Source: Monosiga brevicollis MX1 (taxonomy: Eukaryota > Opisthokonta > Choanoflagellata > Craspedida > Salpingoecidae). Taken from it: DNA of 64,000 nucleotides. Position numbers and translations under genes: made by a program. How positions within the stretch are numbered: the stretch's first letter is position 1; every line of letters starts with the position of its first letter. The notes beneath the pieces are model-generated. The model did no database searches and was not told where the DNA came from. It was given only the letters and a program-made list of their open reading frames with translations. The stretch is from assembly GCF_000002865.3 (NCBI RefSeq), contig NW_001865042.1, positions 705,419 through 769,418 of the forward strand. Direction: 5' to 3'. Below, in pieces: positions 12,336-23,859 of this stretch.

Positions 12336-13144
12336 GGAGCTGGAAATGGCAGAGGGGTTGTGCGCGGTATCTGGTTTGGTGTGTGGACCCGAGGGTGATG
12401 ATCCGACCGCATAGCTGGTGCCAACACAGCAGCACATTGCCATCGCATCACATTACCCTCAGCCAACCAACAGATCCCCCCCCCACACACACCAATCAAC
12501 CAACCAGTCCAACACACCAAAGCCCGAGGAGGCCGGGGGCGGGAAGAAGGAGGGAGGCGAAGGGTGGTCCTGGCGGTTTTAATGGAGTGTACTCCTTGCG
12601 CGCGCGCTCTCCGCTCCCACAAACACACCTGCCTGCCTCGCTAGCTGAAGCTCGTGCGGCGAGTCCAAACAGTGGATTACCATCAGACGTACACGCGCCT
12701 GTCTGTCTGTCTGTTTGTCTGTTTGTCTGAACCGCCTTGATTCAAGAGAGAGGGTTGGTATCCATCCAACCAACACACGCCTTGCTGTTCCCTTGGTGGG
12801 CGGTGCCTCGACGTGTGGTGCTTGCTGCAGTGCACACAGGCACACAGGCATATATACACAGTTCAAACACGCACCACTTGGCCCGTCTCTTCTCTGACTT
12901 GCATGAACGGCCCCGTTTCGCGTACACCGCGCTGCCTATCTCACCTTCCGGCCCCGATCACTTGCATCCGGTTCAGTATTCTCAGAGTGCCGCTGGTTCG
13001 GCCCTCGCTCTTCGGGTGCCGGATAGCTTCTTGAACCGGCGCCTCGCCCTTCACACCTGGCCGGCGACGCCCCTCAATCGCTTGACCCTGCGAGTCGAGG
13101 AGGGCGAAGACAGAATTTGTTGTTCTTCCACCAGAATCAACAGC

Positions 13145-16100
13145 ATGACTCGAGCCCTGCTGCTGGCTCCGGCTGGCTTACTTGTGCTCTGCCTCTTCTC
13201 TGCTGTCGTGCCTTCAAGTGCGTTTGATTTACCTGGATCAATCGCGCTCGCTCTTTCGATGCCTTTGGCTGTCTTCCTATCCTTTGGTTGATTGCAAAGC
13301 GTGATGCGTCTCGCCTTTGTACGACTTTTGTATACTCACCTTTTTCTCCCGGCTCTGTCGAACCGTACCTCCAGCTGAAGCTCGTGTTTACTGTACATAC
13401 GGTCAATACGTCAACAACACCGACGAAACATGTCGCCCTTGCCCACAAGGCTTTTACAAGAGCTGGTCTAGGCACGATGACATCACTTGCATTGTCTGCC
13501 CGCCAAGTACGGCCGCCACACTCCCACCCGCACCCCTCTTTGACCCCCCGGCGGTTTTCTGCTCACAGTTTCTCCTACCGTATAGACCAGTATGCTCCCA
13601 ACGAAGGGCAGCGCATCTGCTTCAATTGCCCTGCCGGCAAAATCTCCTTGGAAAATCGCACCGGTTGTGTGGACTGTCCCGCCGGCTATTATGCAAACCA
13701 AGGTATGGGATTGCCATTCCCCCAGGCGGCCTTTCCTTGTTTCCTTTGCCAAGCTCACTGACCCTATCATTGGATGCATTGTTGGATGTATCCAGGCTAC
13801 ACCTCCTGCTATCCATGCCCCGTCGCGCGGTATCAACCCATGTCTGGCCAAAGAACCTGTGTACGTTCACTTTGATCCTTTTGACTCATATCCTGGCCAC
13901 GGCACAGCATAGCCATCTCTTGACGTAGCCGCGTCAACTGCCCCGCGCCGTAAAAAGACACGGTGACAAGAGAGAACCCGAGTCAGAGGGACGAGAAGGG
14001 TGGATACAAACATGGAGATATGGGCGCCGATACAGCCTCGGGGACGTTGAACCCAGACACAGCCACACAAAAGAAAAATGCTTACGACCGGTCTTGACAT
14101 GATTCTATCGCCTGGTCCCTGGCCTTGGTTGTAGCTCTACTGCGAGCCCGGCAAGTACCAGGATGAACGTGGTCAAAGCTCGTGCAAGCTTTGCCCCAAA
14201 GGGTTCTTCAACCCGTACACAGGGCGCATCAATTGCGACTATTGCAGCGCTGGCCGCTTTAGTGATCGCGAAGGTGCCACGACCTGCCCAACCTGCAGAC
14301 CAGGCGAGTACCAGGACAAGAGCCAAAGCTCCAGCTGTAAAGTGTGCCCACCCGGCACCTACTCCAACTGGATTGGCCGCACGAGTTGTACCAACTGCAG
14401 CGCCGGGTGGTATGCTCCCAACAACCGAACGAATCAGTGCAATGCCACCATCGATGGCTGGATGACAAGCTACGAAGGTGCCACCGAGCCCGAGACCTGC
14501 CCACCCGGGCAGATCACTCAAGGGGTGGCCAGCAGGTCCTGTCGTAACTTCACCAACGGCGAAGGCGGCATCGATGAGGGCTACCCCGTCGTCTTCCTTG
14601 ACTATCCCTGCCCCGCTGGTCAAATCGTCAACGCGTCCCACCCCCAGCGCAAGTGTATGAAGTGCCCGCCCGGTACATATCAGCCGTATACGGGTCGCAC
14701 CGAGTGCTACGAGTGTCCAGACGGCCGATTTTCCGATCACTATGGCATGCGTACCTGTGCCAGCTACAACCGCATCCCCAGCGGCTATTATCTGGACCCT
14801 AATATCACGCTCAACAAGACAAGCGATTACCCCCATACACCCTGCCCTGCCAACACGTATCGTCGTTGGGACTTTAGCCTCAGCAACTGTGTAGATTGTC
14901 CGGCCGGCTCGTCATCACCGCCCGGGTCCGGGTTGTGCATCTCAGATGTGCCTCGTGGATGCGTGCCGGGCGAGTACTGGACAGGCTCGAGCTGCAGTGC
15001 CTGCCCCCATGGATACTTCACCGATCAGGCTGACGCCGTGGTCTACAACCGTGTATGGCAGTGTGTTCCGGGCCAGCACCAAAATGTTAGCTATACCACT
15101 TCCTCAGATCGCATCTGCACCGCATGTGAGCCGGGAAAGTATCAAGACCAATCGGGCTCCACAGCCTGCAAGTCCGTCAGTGTGTCCAGCTACGACTACA
15201 CGGATTATTACGGTGCTTACTATCCAAGCAAGGCACAGTATTGCTTGCCTGGTACCTACGCCCATGAATGGGTGGCGGAAAAGCCGGCCGATTGTCGCGC
15301 CTGTCCCGAGGGCAAGTACCAGGACCAATGGCATCAGCCCTCCTGCAAAAATACCACCATCTGTCTTCCCGGCCAGTATCAGGTCACAACTCCATCCGTT
15401 CGACGGGATCGCCGCTGCTACGACTGCCCAGAAGACCGCCTTACCCCGTTTGAAAATGAACTTCGCTGTGACTACCCTGAGCTATGTCCATCCGGGTGGG
15501 GTGTGGTGAGTCTTGTGTTGTGACTGAGGCTTCTGCTTCCTCCGTTCTCGTGCTCATGCCATTGGGCCTTGCCTTTGCTCGTTTCGCTATCCATGCAAAA
15601 CGGTTGACGGTTGACGAGCAGACACAAGAGTTTACGACATCTTCCGAGCGTGTTTGTGCACCTTGCGTTTTGGGTGTGACCTACAACGACGATCCTGACG
15701 GTGGCGTTTGCAAGGTATGGTATGGGCTGCAAGACGAGACATGACAAATGTGCATGTTGCTGAACCGCGGCGCCATCTCGTCAAGCTGATGTATCTCAGT
15801 ATCTCAACATGTCTCATGATTCGTGTGCTCCTCGTCTCGTTTATGGTCTGGAGTAGCCCGTCAACGCGAGTTGCCCTCCTGGCACAGGGTATCTGGCCGA
15901 GCCCACACTGTACAACGACCGGTCCGTTTCGACTCTTTCATGCGCAGGCATCCTCGCACATCTCGTATGGTGCCACCCTAATCCTTTCCTTGCATCTCAA
16001 TTGTCGCTGTTATCCCGCTTGCGCTATCGTAGAGCGTGTTACGAGTGCCCCTCCAATGCTTTCAAACCCCACTGGGGCGATGAGAACTGCACGCACGCAA

Positions 16101-19100
16101 CCATTTGCGATGTGCGCGAGCGCGAGACAACGCCCATCACCCCCACCAGCGATCGGGTTTGGTACGTTGTGCCTACCAATGAATGTCAACCTCCCCCAAC
16201 TCGGTGTCAGCACGGTGATAACCTGATCTTGGGTGGCTTCAGCACGTCTCGCTACTACTGTCAGAATACGGTGGATGACTTTGGCCTGGACTGTGAATGT
16301 CGCTCTGGCTGCCGAGACTGCTACAAATCTCCTTCCGGTGATGATTATCTTCTCGTACGTCCCCGCGCAGACAACTTCTGCTGGGACAGGAGCACAAGCC
16401 TCAGGATGCCTGCTTGCCTAAGTGTGTCCAACCTTGATCTCATTGCGATCATCACCATCATCATCTCTAGCTGCGCACCAATGGTGCCCCTTCTTCAGAG
16501 GCCACCACCAAGCATCCCATATGCTTCAAGGCCGACAATTACACGTCCGATTTCACCGAGCAAGACATTGTGAACAGCTGCAGCATCGCGTGCCGACAAG
16601 ATGCTGAATGCAACGGCTTTCAAGTTTATCCACGCACAGCAGACGCCACCCTGCGTGGCAGTTGCTGCCTCAAAGCCTCGTACGCCAAGCCTCTATCTAC
16701 TGTTGCGTGCCGTTCTACCCCTCTGTTGCCTCAATCAGTGCTCATGACTAATGACTATTGGTGTTTGCTTGGTGATTATTGATTGGCTTTGAAACCATGC
16801 CAGCTTTGATCCAAACGCCATCTCGGACGAAGATGGGGCTGACTTTTACGAAATGGAAGGCTGCATCAGATGTCATGACGAGCATTATCTTGACGGCCAA
16901 GTTTGCCAGCCCATGTCCCAGTTGCCGGGGCTCGGGTACAACGTACGTTGGGTGAAAACCCGGGCTTTATCGTGGTTGTGAAGCAAATATGTTGCAGCCG
17001 ATCTTTTGGCCCTTTTGACAATGGTGTCGTCCAATGTGGAGTGGTTTGAACGCAAACCATGTCTTCATCGCTTCTTACGCTTGCAATCACCCCCTTGGGT
17101 TGTGCTTACTATTATATCGTGGTTTCAGGAGCTGACCTTTGCTGTCCCCATCAACTTCCCGGGCAATCAAACTTTGACACACGTGAACATCACGCGTCGG
17201 GAGGGGTATTCATACACATTTGCCATAACCGAGGTGCAATCAGCCATTTTGGCGCCCGAAGACCTCATTATTGATCCCAACACGGGAGCGATTACGTGTA
17301 CATCAGATTTGGCCACCATTGGGCAGGTCGTTTTTACCGTGCAGATTCAGGACAATCAGTCTGTCTGCTTCCTTCTTGATGAAGACGGCTCGCCCACCAA
17401 GCTGCTGAGCGGCTGCACCCTCGACATTGAGTTTGATATGACGGTGGTGGGTTTCCTCTCGTGCCCCGATGACATCATCTTTTACATTCCTCTAGCCGAT
17501 ACCGAGGCCTTGATTCAGTGGCAAGAGCCACTCATTCCAGCGACCGCCACCAGCGTCAACGTCACCCTGAACAACAACCAGACGGTCTTTGAAGCTGGTA
17601 CTTATGAGGTGCGACCTGCTACGACCCATACTTATTTTTTTTTTTATCTTTTATCTTTTTTCTCTTTTCTCTTTTCTCTTTTCTTTGTAAGCCTGGTATT
17701 GCGTCAAGCTTGCGCTCACGTGTGCCACTCCTGTGCTTGCCTTTCGAGCAGATTATCTATCAAACGACACCTCTCTACAACAACGATGTTCTCAACTGCA
17801 CATTTTCCGTGCTGGCCATCAACGGGTTCCGTCGCAACGTGTCATATGTGCGGCACGAGTCCACGGCAAACATTGCTGTGGATCACGTCCTGGAGGGCAC
17901 CGCCTATGACCGCCGCGTAAGTACATATATTATGCCATGAGGCAGCAAGCCTCAAGCAGCTCAGTCTGCGCTGGCGTCCATTGGCTTGTATTGTGTTTTC
18001 TGGATTGAGTTGTAATCTGATACTTTTTTTTTTTTGTAGGTCCTGCTGCCCGAAGCCTTTTACGGTGATTTGAACCGAGCCAGCTTTGCCTACGGCGTGT
18101 ATAGTCCCAATGAGAAGCCTTTCACGGTCTTTCAAGCTGATGGGGTAGAGGCACGCGTTCACATTCGGCTGGCTTGGTGTGCCAGTGGCACCATGTTTGA
18201 TGCGAGTCAACTGGTGGCTACAGAGCCGCAGATTCAGTTTGCAGGCTCGGATATCGAATTTGAAGATCTTGGCTCAGGCGTGGCAAGTGACTCAAGCTGT
18301 TTGCTAATTTGGGCCCGCTCGGCTCCAATTGTTGACGCCGTCTCTTTCCCACGCATTGATATTATTCTTCCGCTGTCTGAGGTGTTCAACTCCAACGAAA
18401 CGCGCGCCCGCCGCTCCACCGGTGAAGTGGCCCTTTATGCACCAGTGGCTCCTAGCGCCATTTTCCTGCAGCAGACGCCCATCAATAATCAGGATATGAG
18501 CAGAGCTAGTTCATTGCTCGTGTTGGATGATATTGTGGCGCCTTCATGGGTGGGGTGCCCCGTCGCCCCCATCGAGGTCAACATGCCGGCAGGTAGGTTT
18601 GCCCGTCCTCGCCAACACCTCTGCTGGCCTACCCAACTAACACACTCTTTGCCATATTGGGTAGGCTTGGATCAGGTGCAAGCCATCTGGATTGAACCAC
18701 AGGCCAAAGACAACGTTGGTATCTCGAGGATCGATGCGACCTTTCGACCCGGAGACAACTTCTCGTGGATAGGCAATCCCTACCAAATTGTGTACACTGC
18801 CTACGATTTGTCAGAGCAGAGCGCCGAATGCCGGTTTGATCTTCAAATTAACTACAATGTCAACGCGTACGAGGTTGTGAGCCCCATGCCCGCCATGTTC
18901 AGTCGCTCGGTGACTGGCCTGATTGGGCTGCCCTTTGCTGACGATGAGCAGCAGCTTCTTGATGTGGCTGCTGATAGCCTTGCCTTTGTGAGTAACCTCA
19001 ATGGCAGCAACGCGCTAGAGCTACACCTGAACGCCGGTTCAGATGATCTCATTGAGGTTCGCAAGCGTGCAGACACCCAGTTTGCCCAGGTGCGTCGCGC

Positions 19101-22100
19101 GGTTTATGTGATGGTCCCAACAAATGTCGCTTTCATCCTGATTCATTTGAAGGAAGGGGAAGTATTTTTTTCCCCCTTTTTCGTGTCTGTTGGCTGTGCC
19201 CTTGTCGCCGATCCAACGATTGATGTTTGCTCACGACTTTTGTGTGCACAATGACACATTATTGCAGTTTGTCGTCAACCTTGATTGGACGATCGAGTCG
19301 ACTGAGGTGGTCACGTTGCCGCATCAGCTGACGCTAGCTGCCGAGCTTGAGTTTGAACAGTATCGACTGCCCTCAGGCGTCGTCGCGGGAAGTGACACGC
19401 TGCGCAGCGTGGAGCTCCTCTACGATGCCACGTGCCACATTGACATTTTGGCAGGACGCATTCAACTCACCGCCCTGTCAAGTGCTTTCACCCATGGGTT
19501 TTTCTTCCGGAATTTGATTGTGCGCATCAAGTACCCGCTGGGCCTGGAAAACTACGACAACATCACTGATATTCTCAACGGAACCGTGCGCTCGTGGTCT
19601 CTATCTCCGGATAGCATTGTGGCGCTCCGTCATCGAGTGGATGCCGAGTTTGTCGAGTCATATGATGCAGAGGTGAACGAGCCCTTTGTTTTGGTTTATG
19701 ACAACCAAAAGCCCACTTTCTTGAGTTGCCCCTCGAGTGCCGCCACCCGTGCACCGATTAATGTGTCGTTTGCAACCTTCAATTGGACCGAACCCGCCAT
19801 CACGGATAATCGCCCCCTCGGGTTGCGCCTGAGTTACACTGCATTCTATGATGACGGACCCTTTGAGGGCAATATCAGCAACCCCATGCAGGTACCCATT
19901 CGCGATCCCGATTCCCCACCACTCACGGTACAGTATCGAGCCCGTGATGAGTATGGCAATTTTGCCCTGTGCAATTTCACGTTGCGCGCACAAGACGGCC
20001 AACCGCCCAACGCCGTTTGTCCGCAAGATCTGGAGTATACCCTCCTGCCTGGCCGTGCCGAGTACGATGTTCCCTACAGTGCTTGGCGGCCCACCACCAC
20101 CGATAATGCCGACTTGGCTGTCGTGGTCCTTCAACCCGAGGCTGGTGCCTCCATGCCCCTCCCCACAGGCGCTCACGAGTTTGTTGTGGTAGTTCAAGAT
20201 GCTTGGGGCAACAATGGCTCGTGCACTGGTACCGTCACCATCATTGACGAGGAAGCGCCCAACGTCATCTGCCCCTCTAACGTCGTGGCCTTTGTAACAG
20301 CCAACGACGAGGGTAATGCAACCTGGGATGCCCCCGTTGTGGTGGATAATGCTGGTGCCGAGGGCCTCACTTGGACCTCGGAAGTAGCCAACGGAAGCTC
20401 CTTTGGCCTCGGCAGCCATCTCGTGCGCATCGATGCATATGATGCGAGTGGAAACAAGGCATCTTGCCAGTTTGCCGTCACCATGCAGCGCCCTGCTGCA
20501 TCGACTGGTGCAGATCCCGCTGCCGTGCGCGGTGCGGCAGCAGGTGGCGGCGTTCTCATTGTCGTGGTAATTATTTTAATGGTGGTGGTACGGCGCCAGT
20601 ACCTGAAGAGCCGCCGTCCAGCCGATTGGAAGGACATCTTCTCAATGATCGACCAGCTGAACAGTGGTGCCGTGGGTGAGGATGGTCCTCGCGTACCCCG
20701 CGAATTGGGACGCAGTCATGTCAAGTTACTGGATGAGCTTGGGCGCGGTGCATTTGGTATCGTTTACAAAGCACTGCTGGAAGAGCCTGGCATGCCGGGC
20801 TATATCGTGGCTTGCAAGTCGCTCCATGAGGCCAACCAAGGCGGTGCCATGCGCGAGCTTTTGGAGGAAGCGGCCGTGACCGCGCAGTTTGTACATCCCA
20901 ACGTCGTGCACCTTATTGGCGTCGTGTCTGTGGGCAAGCCACTGCTTGTGGTACTGGGCTTTTGCGAGCGTGGCAGTTTAAAATCATATCTGGAGGAGAA
21001 CGGGCCCATGGTATCCGATGAACAGCGCGCATACTTTGCCTTTCAGTGTGCCTCGGGTATGGAGCATGTGGCATCCTTTGGCTTTATCCATCGCGACATC
21101 GCGGCGCGTAACATCTTGTTGGCCAGTGATCTGAGCTGTAAAGTCTCTGATTTTGGTCTAGCCCGCGAGTCGCCCAACACAGATGACTCGCACGCCGCCT
21201 ACTACCGCTCGCGCTCCGGTAACTTGCCCGTGCGTTGGTCGGCTCCTGAGGCGCTCGAGGATCAAAAGTTCTCACATGCCTCGGACTCATGGGGCTTCGG
21301 TATCCTCATGTATGAGATTTACACCGATGCAGAGATGCCGTACAAGGGGTGGAGCAACCAACGCGTCTGGGTCGAGGTGTCCGCCGGCTTTCGGCTGCCG
21401 CGACCTGAGACTTGCCATGAGAGCGTTTATGAGATCATGATGGATTGTTGGATGCATACGCCAGCAGATCGCCCCACCTTCTCGGACATCGTTTTTGAGT
21501 TGCGCGGTGTGTTGGAGGGTGTGTTCAACTTTGATGTTGATGACAGTGCCAAGAGCAGTGGATACTTGGACGTCAATGATGCCGAGAGTGGCTACGAAAA
21601 TCGCACCCTTCTCAAGTCCTTGGTCAGCCACTTCACCCTGGGCAAGCGGGGCAAGGGCGACAAAAAGGGGGCTACGGGCAACAAACGGTTTAGCCTGCAC
21701 CGCAAGTCTACTCTGAACGACGAGAGTGACATGCAGTTGCACAATTTGTCAGAGGAGGCTGGCGACGAGCCAGAGGAGGTTCGGCGTGTCACCGCTGTCA
21801 ACGACCCCGATGCGCTGTATGACATGGGTGCTGGCTCAGACTTTGGTGAGGACGACGAGGAGTCGGTATCTTATGCTTATGCTACAGCAGGAGCTGGCAA
21901 AGAGAAGGTGTCCTACGAGCTCGCAAGCGGCGTGCATAATGACCCAGAGGCCATCTACGATGCTGGTCAGGCATTGGAAGAGCCCGATACGATGGGCTTC
22001 CATGCCAATGCTTTGCTCAATGACGACATTTATTCCAACGAAGGGCGACCCAGCGGGCCGGCGATGGTAGCCCCAGTGGGTCGTGCCGCAACCGAGTACC

Positions 22101-22480
22101 AAGTTGGCCGTCGCGTTCGCGTGCAGGGCTATGCCTGCCAGGGTACCTTGCGATACTATGGACCCCACCAAAGCAAGCCTGGCAAGCGCTGTGGCGTTGA
22201 GCTCGACGAACCTTTGGGTCTGAACAATGGCACTGTCGCGGTACGTCACAAGTCAAACACGCAGTGCAGGCGGGTGGTATGCTCGGAAAGAGAGAGGAGG
22301 GAGAGGGAGAGGGATGGCGGCTTTCGGCTTTTGGCTGGCAAATTTTTTTATTTTTTTTTGAACTCACATTCACATGTAAATTTTTTATGTTGGATAACGC
22401 TGCAGGGCCACAAATATTTTGAATGCGCTCCTTCGCACGGTGTGCTGGTCGTGCCGTTGCGAGTAGAATTTTTGGACTAG
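13145..22480 (+). CDS. Receptor tyrosine kinase with C-terminal CAP-Gly domain
   Basis: Sixteen exons join with matching phases to 2,419 residues: 13145-13217, 13375-13506, 13586-13702, 13796-13860, 14135-15505, 15622-15714, 15857-15921, 16033-16354, 16471-16679, 16804-16942, 17129-17608, 17752-17916, 18040-18595, 18665-19089, 19268-22240, 22406-22480. Order: signal peptide; many cysteine-rich repeats of the ephrin-receptor/GCC2-GCC3 type (CPPGTYS, CPAGYYAN); a cysteine-rich segment resembling PAN/Apple (near 16510-16680); several HYR domains; one membrane helix near residue 1832 followed by basic residues; a tyrosine kinase at about 1890-2160 with LGRGAFG, VACKSL, HRDIAARN, DFG, twin activation-loop Tyr and PVRWSAPE; a tyrosine-rich acidic tail; and a CAP-Gly domain at about 2347-2419. 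The kinase motifs are complete, so activity is expected. The ligand is unknown. The CAP-Gly implies a tail that contacts microtubules or their end-binding partners. Confidence 0.93.
22098..22480 (+). other. CAP-Gly domain coding segment of the RTK
   Basis: Residues about 2347-2419 of the RTK, split by the last intron (22241-22405). The sequence follows the CAP-Gly pattern: GRRVRVQGYACQGTLRYYG, then GVELDEPLGLNNGTVA, and after the splice GHKYFECAPSHGVLVVP. The usual GKNDG core reads GLNNG, while the conserved GVELDEP and YF-C-HG positions are present. Phase 0 at both splice sites joins the two halves exactly. Confidence 0.9.
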
Positions 22481-23859
22481 GTGCGCAACTACCACTTGAA
22501 TTTTACCCGAGTTGTGGGTGTGTGCCACATGGCCCCGCAAACACCTTGTTTGCAAATTGGATACTAGGCATTTTGTGCCTGGTGTTTTTTTGTTCTTGTC
22601 TCTGCTGTTGTTGATGTGACTCTTCCTTTAGGTTCGTTTGTATAATTGTGTATATGAGGTTCACCTCACCTATCAATCCCTTTTTGATGGCTCGCTCCCA
22701 TCCTGGTTGTTTTTGTGTTGGGTGTTTGATTGCTTTTTGGTTTGTATGTCATTCATTTCACTCCGTCGTGCCTCCGATTCATTTGTTCATGCCCTTGCCT
22801 CTTCGTGCCTCTGTTCGTTTATCTCTCTGCGTGGCGTTCGCCCGCAGCTTTCCTATTTTTTTCTTCTTCTTCTTTTTTTTTTTTTTTCTCTGCATGTTGC
22901 GCTGCTCGTTTTGAGTGGCAATTTTGAACATAGACTTTGCGGGTGAGCTGCTGCTGGAGCAATGTGGTATTTGATGCTGCGGGTTGGTTGGTGTTGATCA
23001 TCTACACACCCAGCGCACCCCATATTGCTTTGCTGCAAATCTGCCTGTGTGTTGTTTCCGCTGAATTTTCTTTGCTCGATTGATGATTTGTTCTGGAGGC
23101 TTTTTTTCTCTCTCCCTCTCTCTCTTGACGACAAAAGACTTGGGCTGGTCCGAGTCTCCGTGCTGTAGCGTTTGCAGGCTAGCCGCGTCCTTGTCGTGGC
23201 TGACATGTAAATTGGATTTTACCACTTCTCCCTTTCCCCGCATCAAAACAAGAAAGAGGCAAAAGGCACAAGCAGAGACACGCATGCTGCGCCAAACAAG
23301 CCACTAGCATTTTGCCACAGACACCTTGCGCATCAATCACTCGCTCACCCTCACCCTCCCTCCCTATCTATCGATCAACATGACTTGTTTCTACCTTTGG
23401 CCGAATCTGAATCTGTTGTGTTATGCAACAGTACCATCAGCACATCAAATAGTAGCACATTAATGTCAGACACTCGGTGTGTGTGTGCGTGTGTGTGTGT
23501 GTGTGGCATTTGGTTTGGACTGTCGTCGGGATTAGGTCATCCTGGCGCTGAAGCAGTGTGCACTGGGGGGTAGCCGCAGCAGCGGATACCTGTGGTTGAA
23601 TTGGTTCCTGCAAACGAGTCAACGCCAAGTTTTCAACAGGACTGGGTGGACGCGGCTGCGGCATCGCTCGTCCAGGAAAATGCCTAGTTTTGTGAGCCTC
23701 AACACTGCGCGCGGGCGCGAAACGCTCGCTCACGCTACCGTGAGTGGTAGGTCTAGCGCTTTGGGCGGATTCGGGGCTGCGGCCGGTGACTGACCGGCCA
23801 AACCGACTTCTTGTCGCAACCTTATCAATTGGGACTGACCCTATGACATGGCACAACAG
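22481..23859. other. Intergenic spacer and possible first exon of the next gene
   Basis: 1.4 kb with T-rich stretches (about 22852-22890) and a (GT)n tract near 23479-23504. A short ATG frame at about 23680-23740 ends at a GTGAGT donor and might be exon 1 of the Vms1/ANKZF1 gene, but its phase does not match the next acceptor, so I did not join it. Confidence 0.5.

Larger units (their letters stand above)
11429..13144. other. Intergenic spacer rich in simple repeats
   Basis: 1.7 kb with no credible gene. It holds an (AAG)n tract at 11440-11460, a (GTT)n tract near 11756-11802, and (GT)n tracts at 12219-12240 and 12284-12330. Translations here are homopolymeric (poly-Gln, poly-Cys, Thr-His or Cys-Val) and come from the repeats. 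The last few hundred bases probably contain the RTK promoter and 5' UTR. Confidence 0.7.

Noticed and set aside
12128-12730. Several overlapping frames rich in Thr-His or Cys-Val
   Set aside because: They are translations of (GT)n microsatellites on both strands.
14105-14836. 243-residue minus-strand frame, Gly/Ala/Val-rich
   Set aside because: Antisense to the Cys-rich repeats of the RTK. Its composition simply mirrors the Cys/Gly/Pro codons.
19658-20419. 253-residue minus-strand frame
   Set aside because: It is antisense to the HYR exon of the RTK and has no motif of its own.
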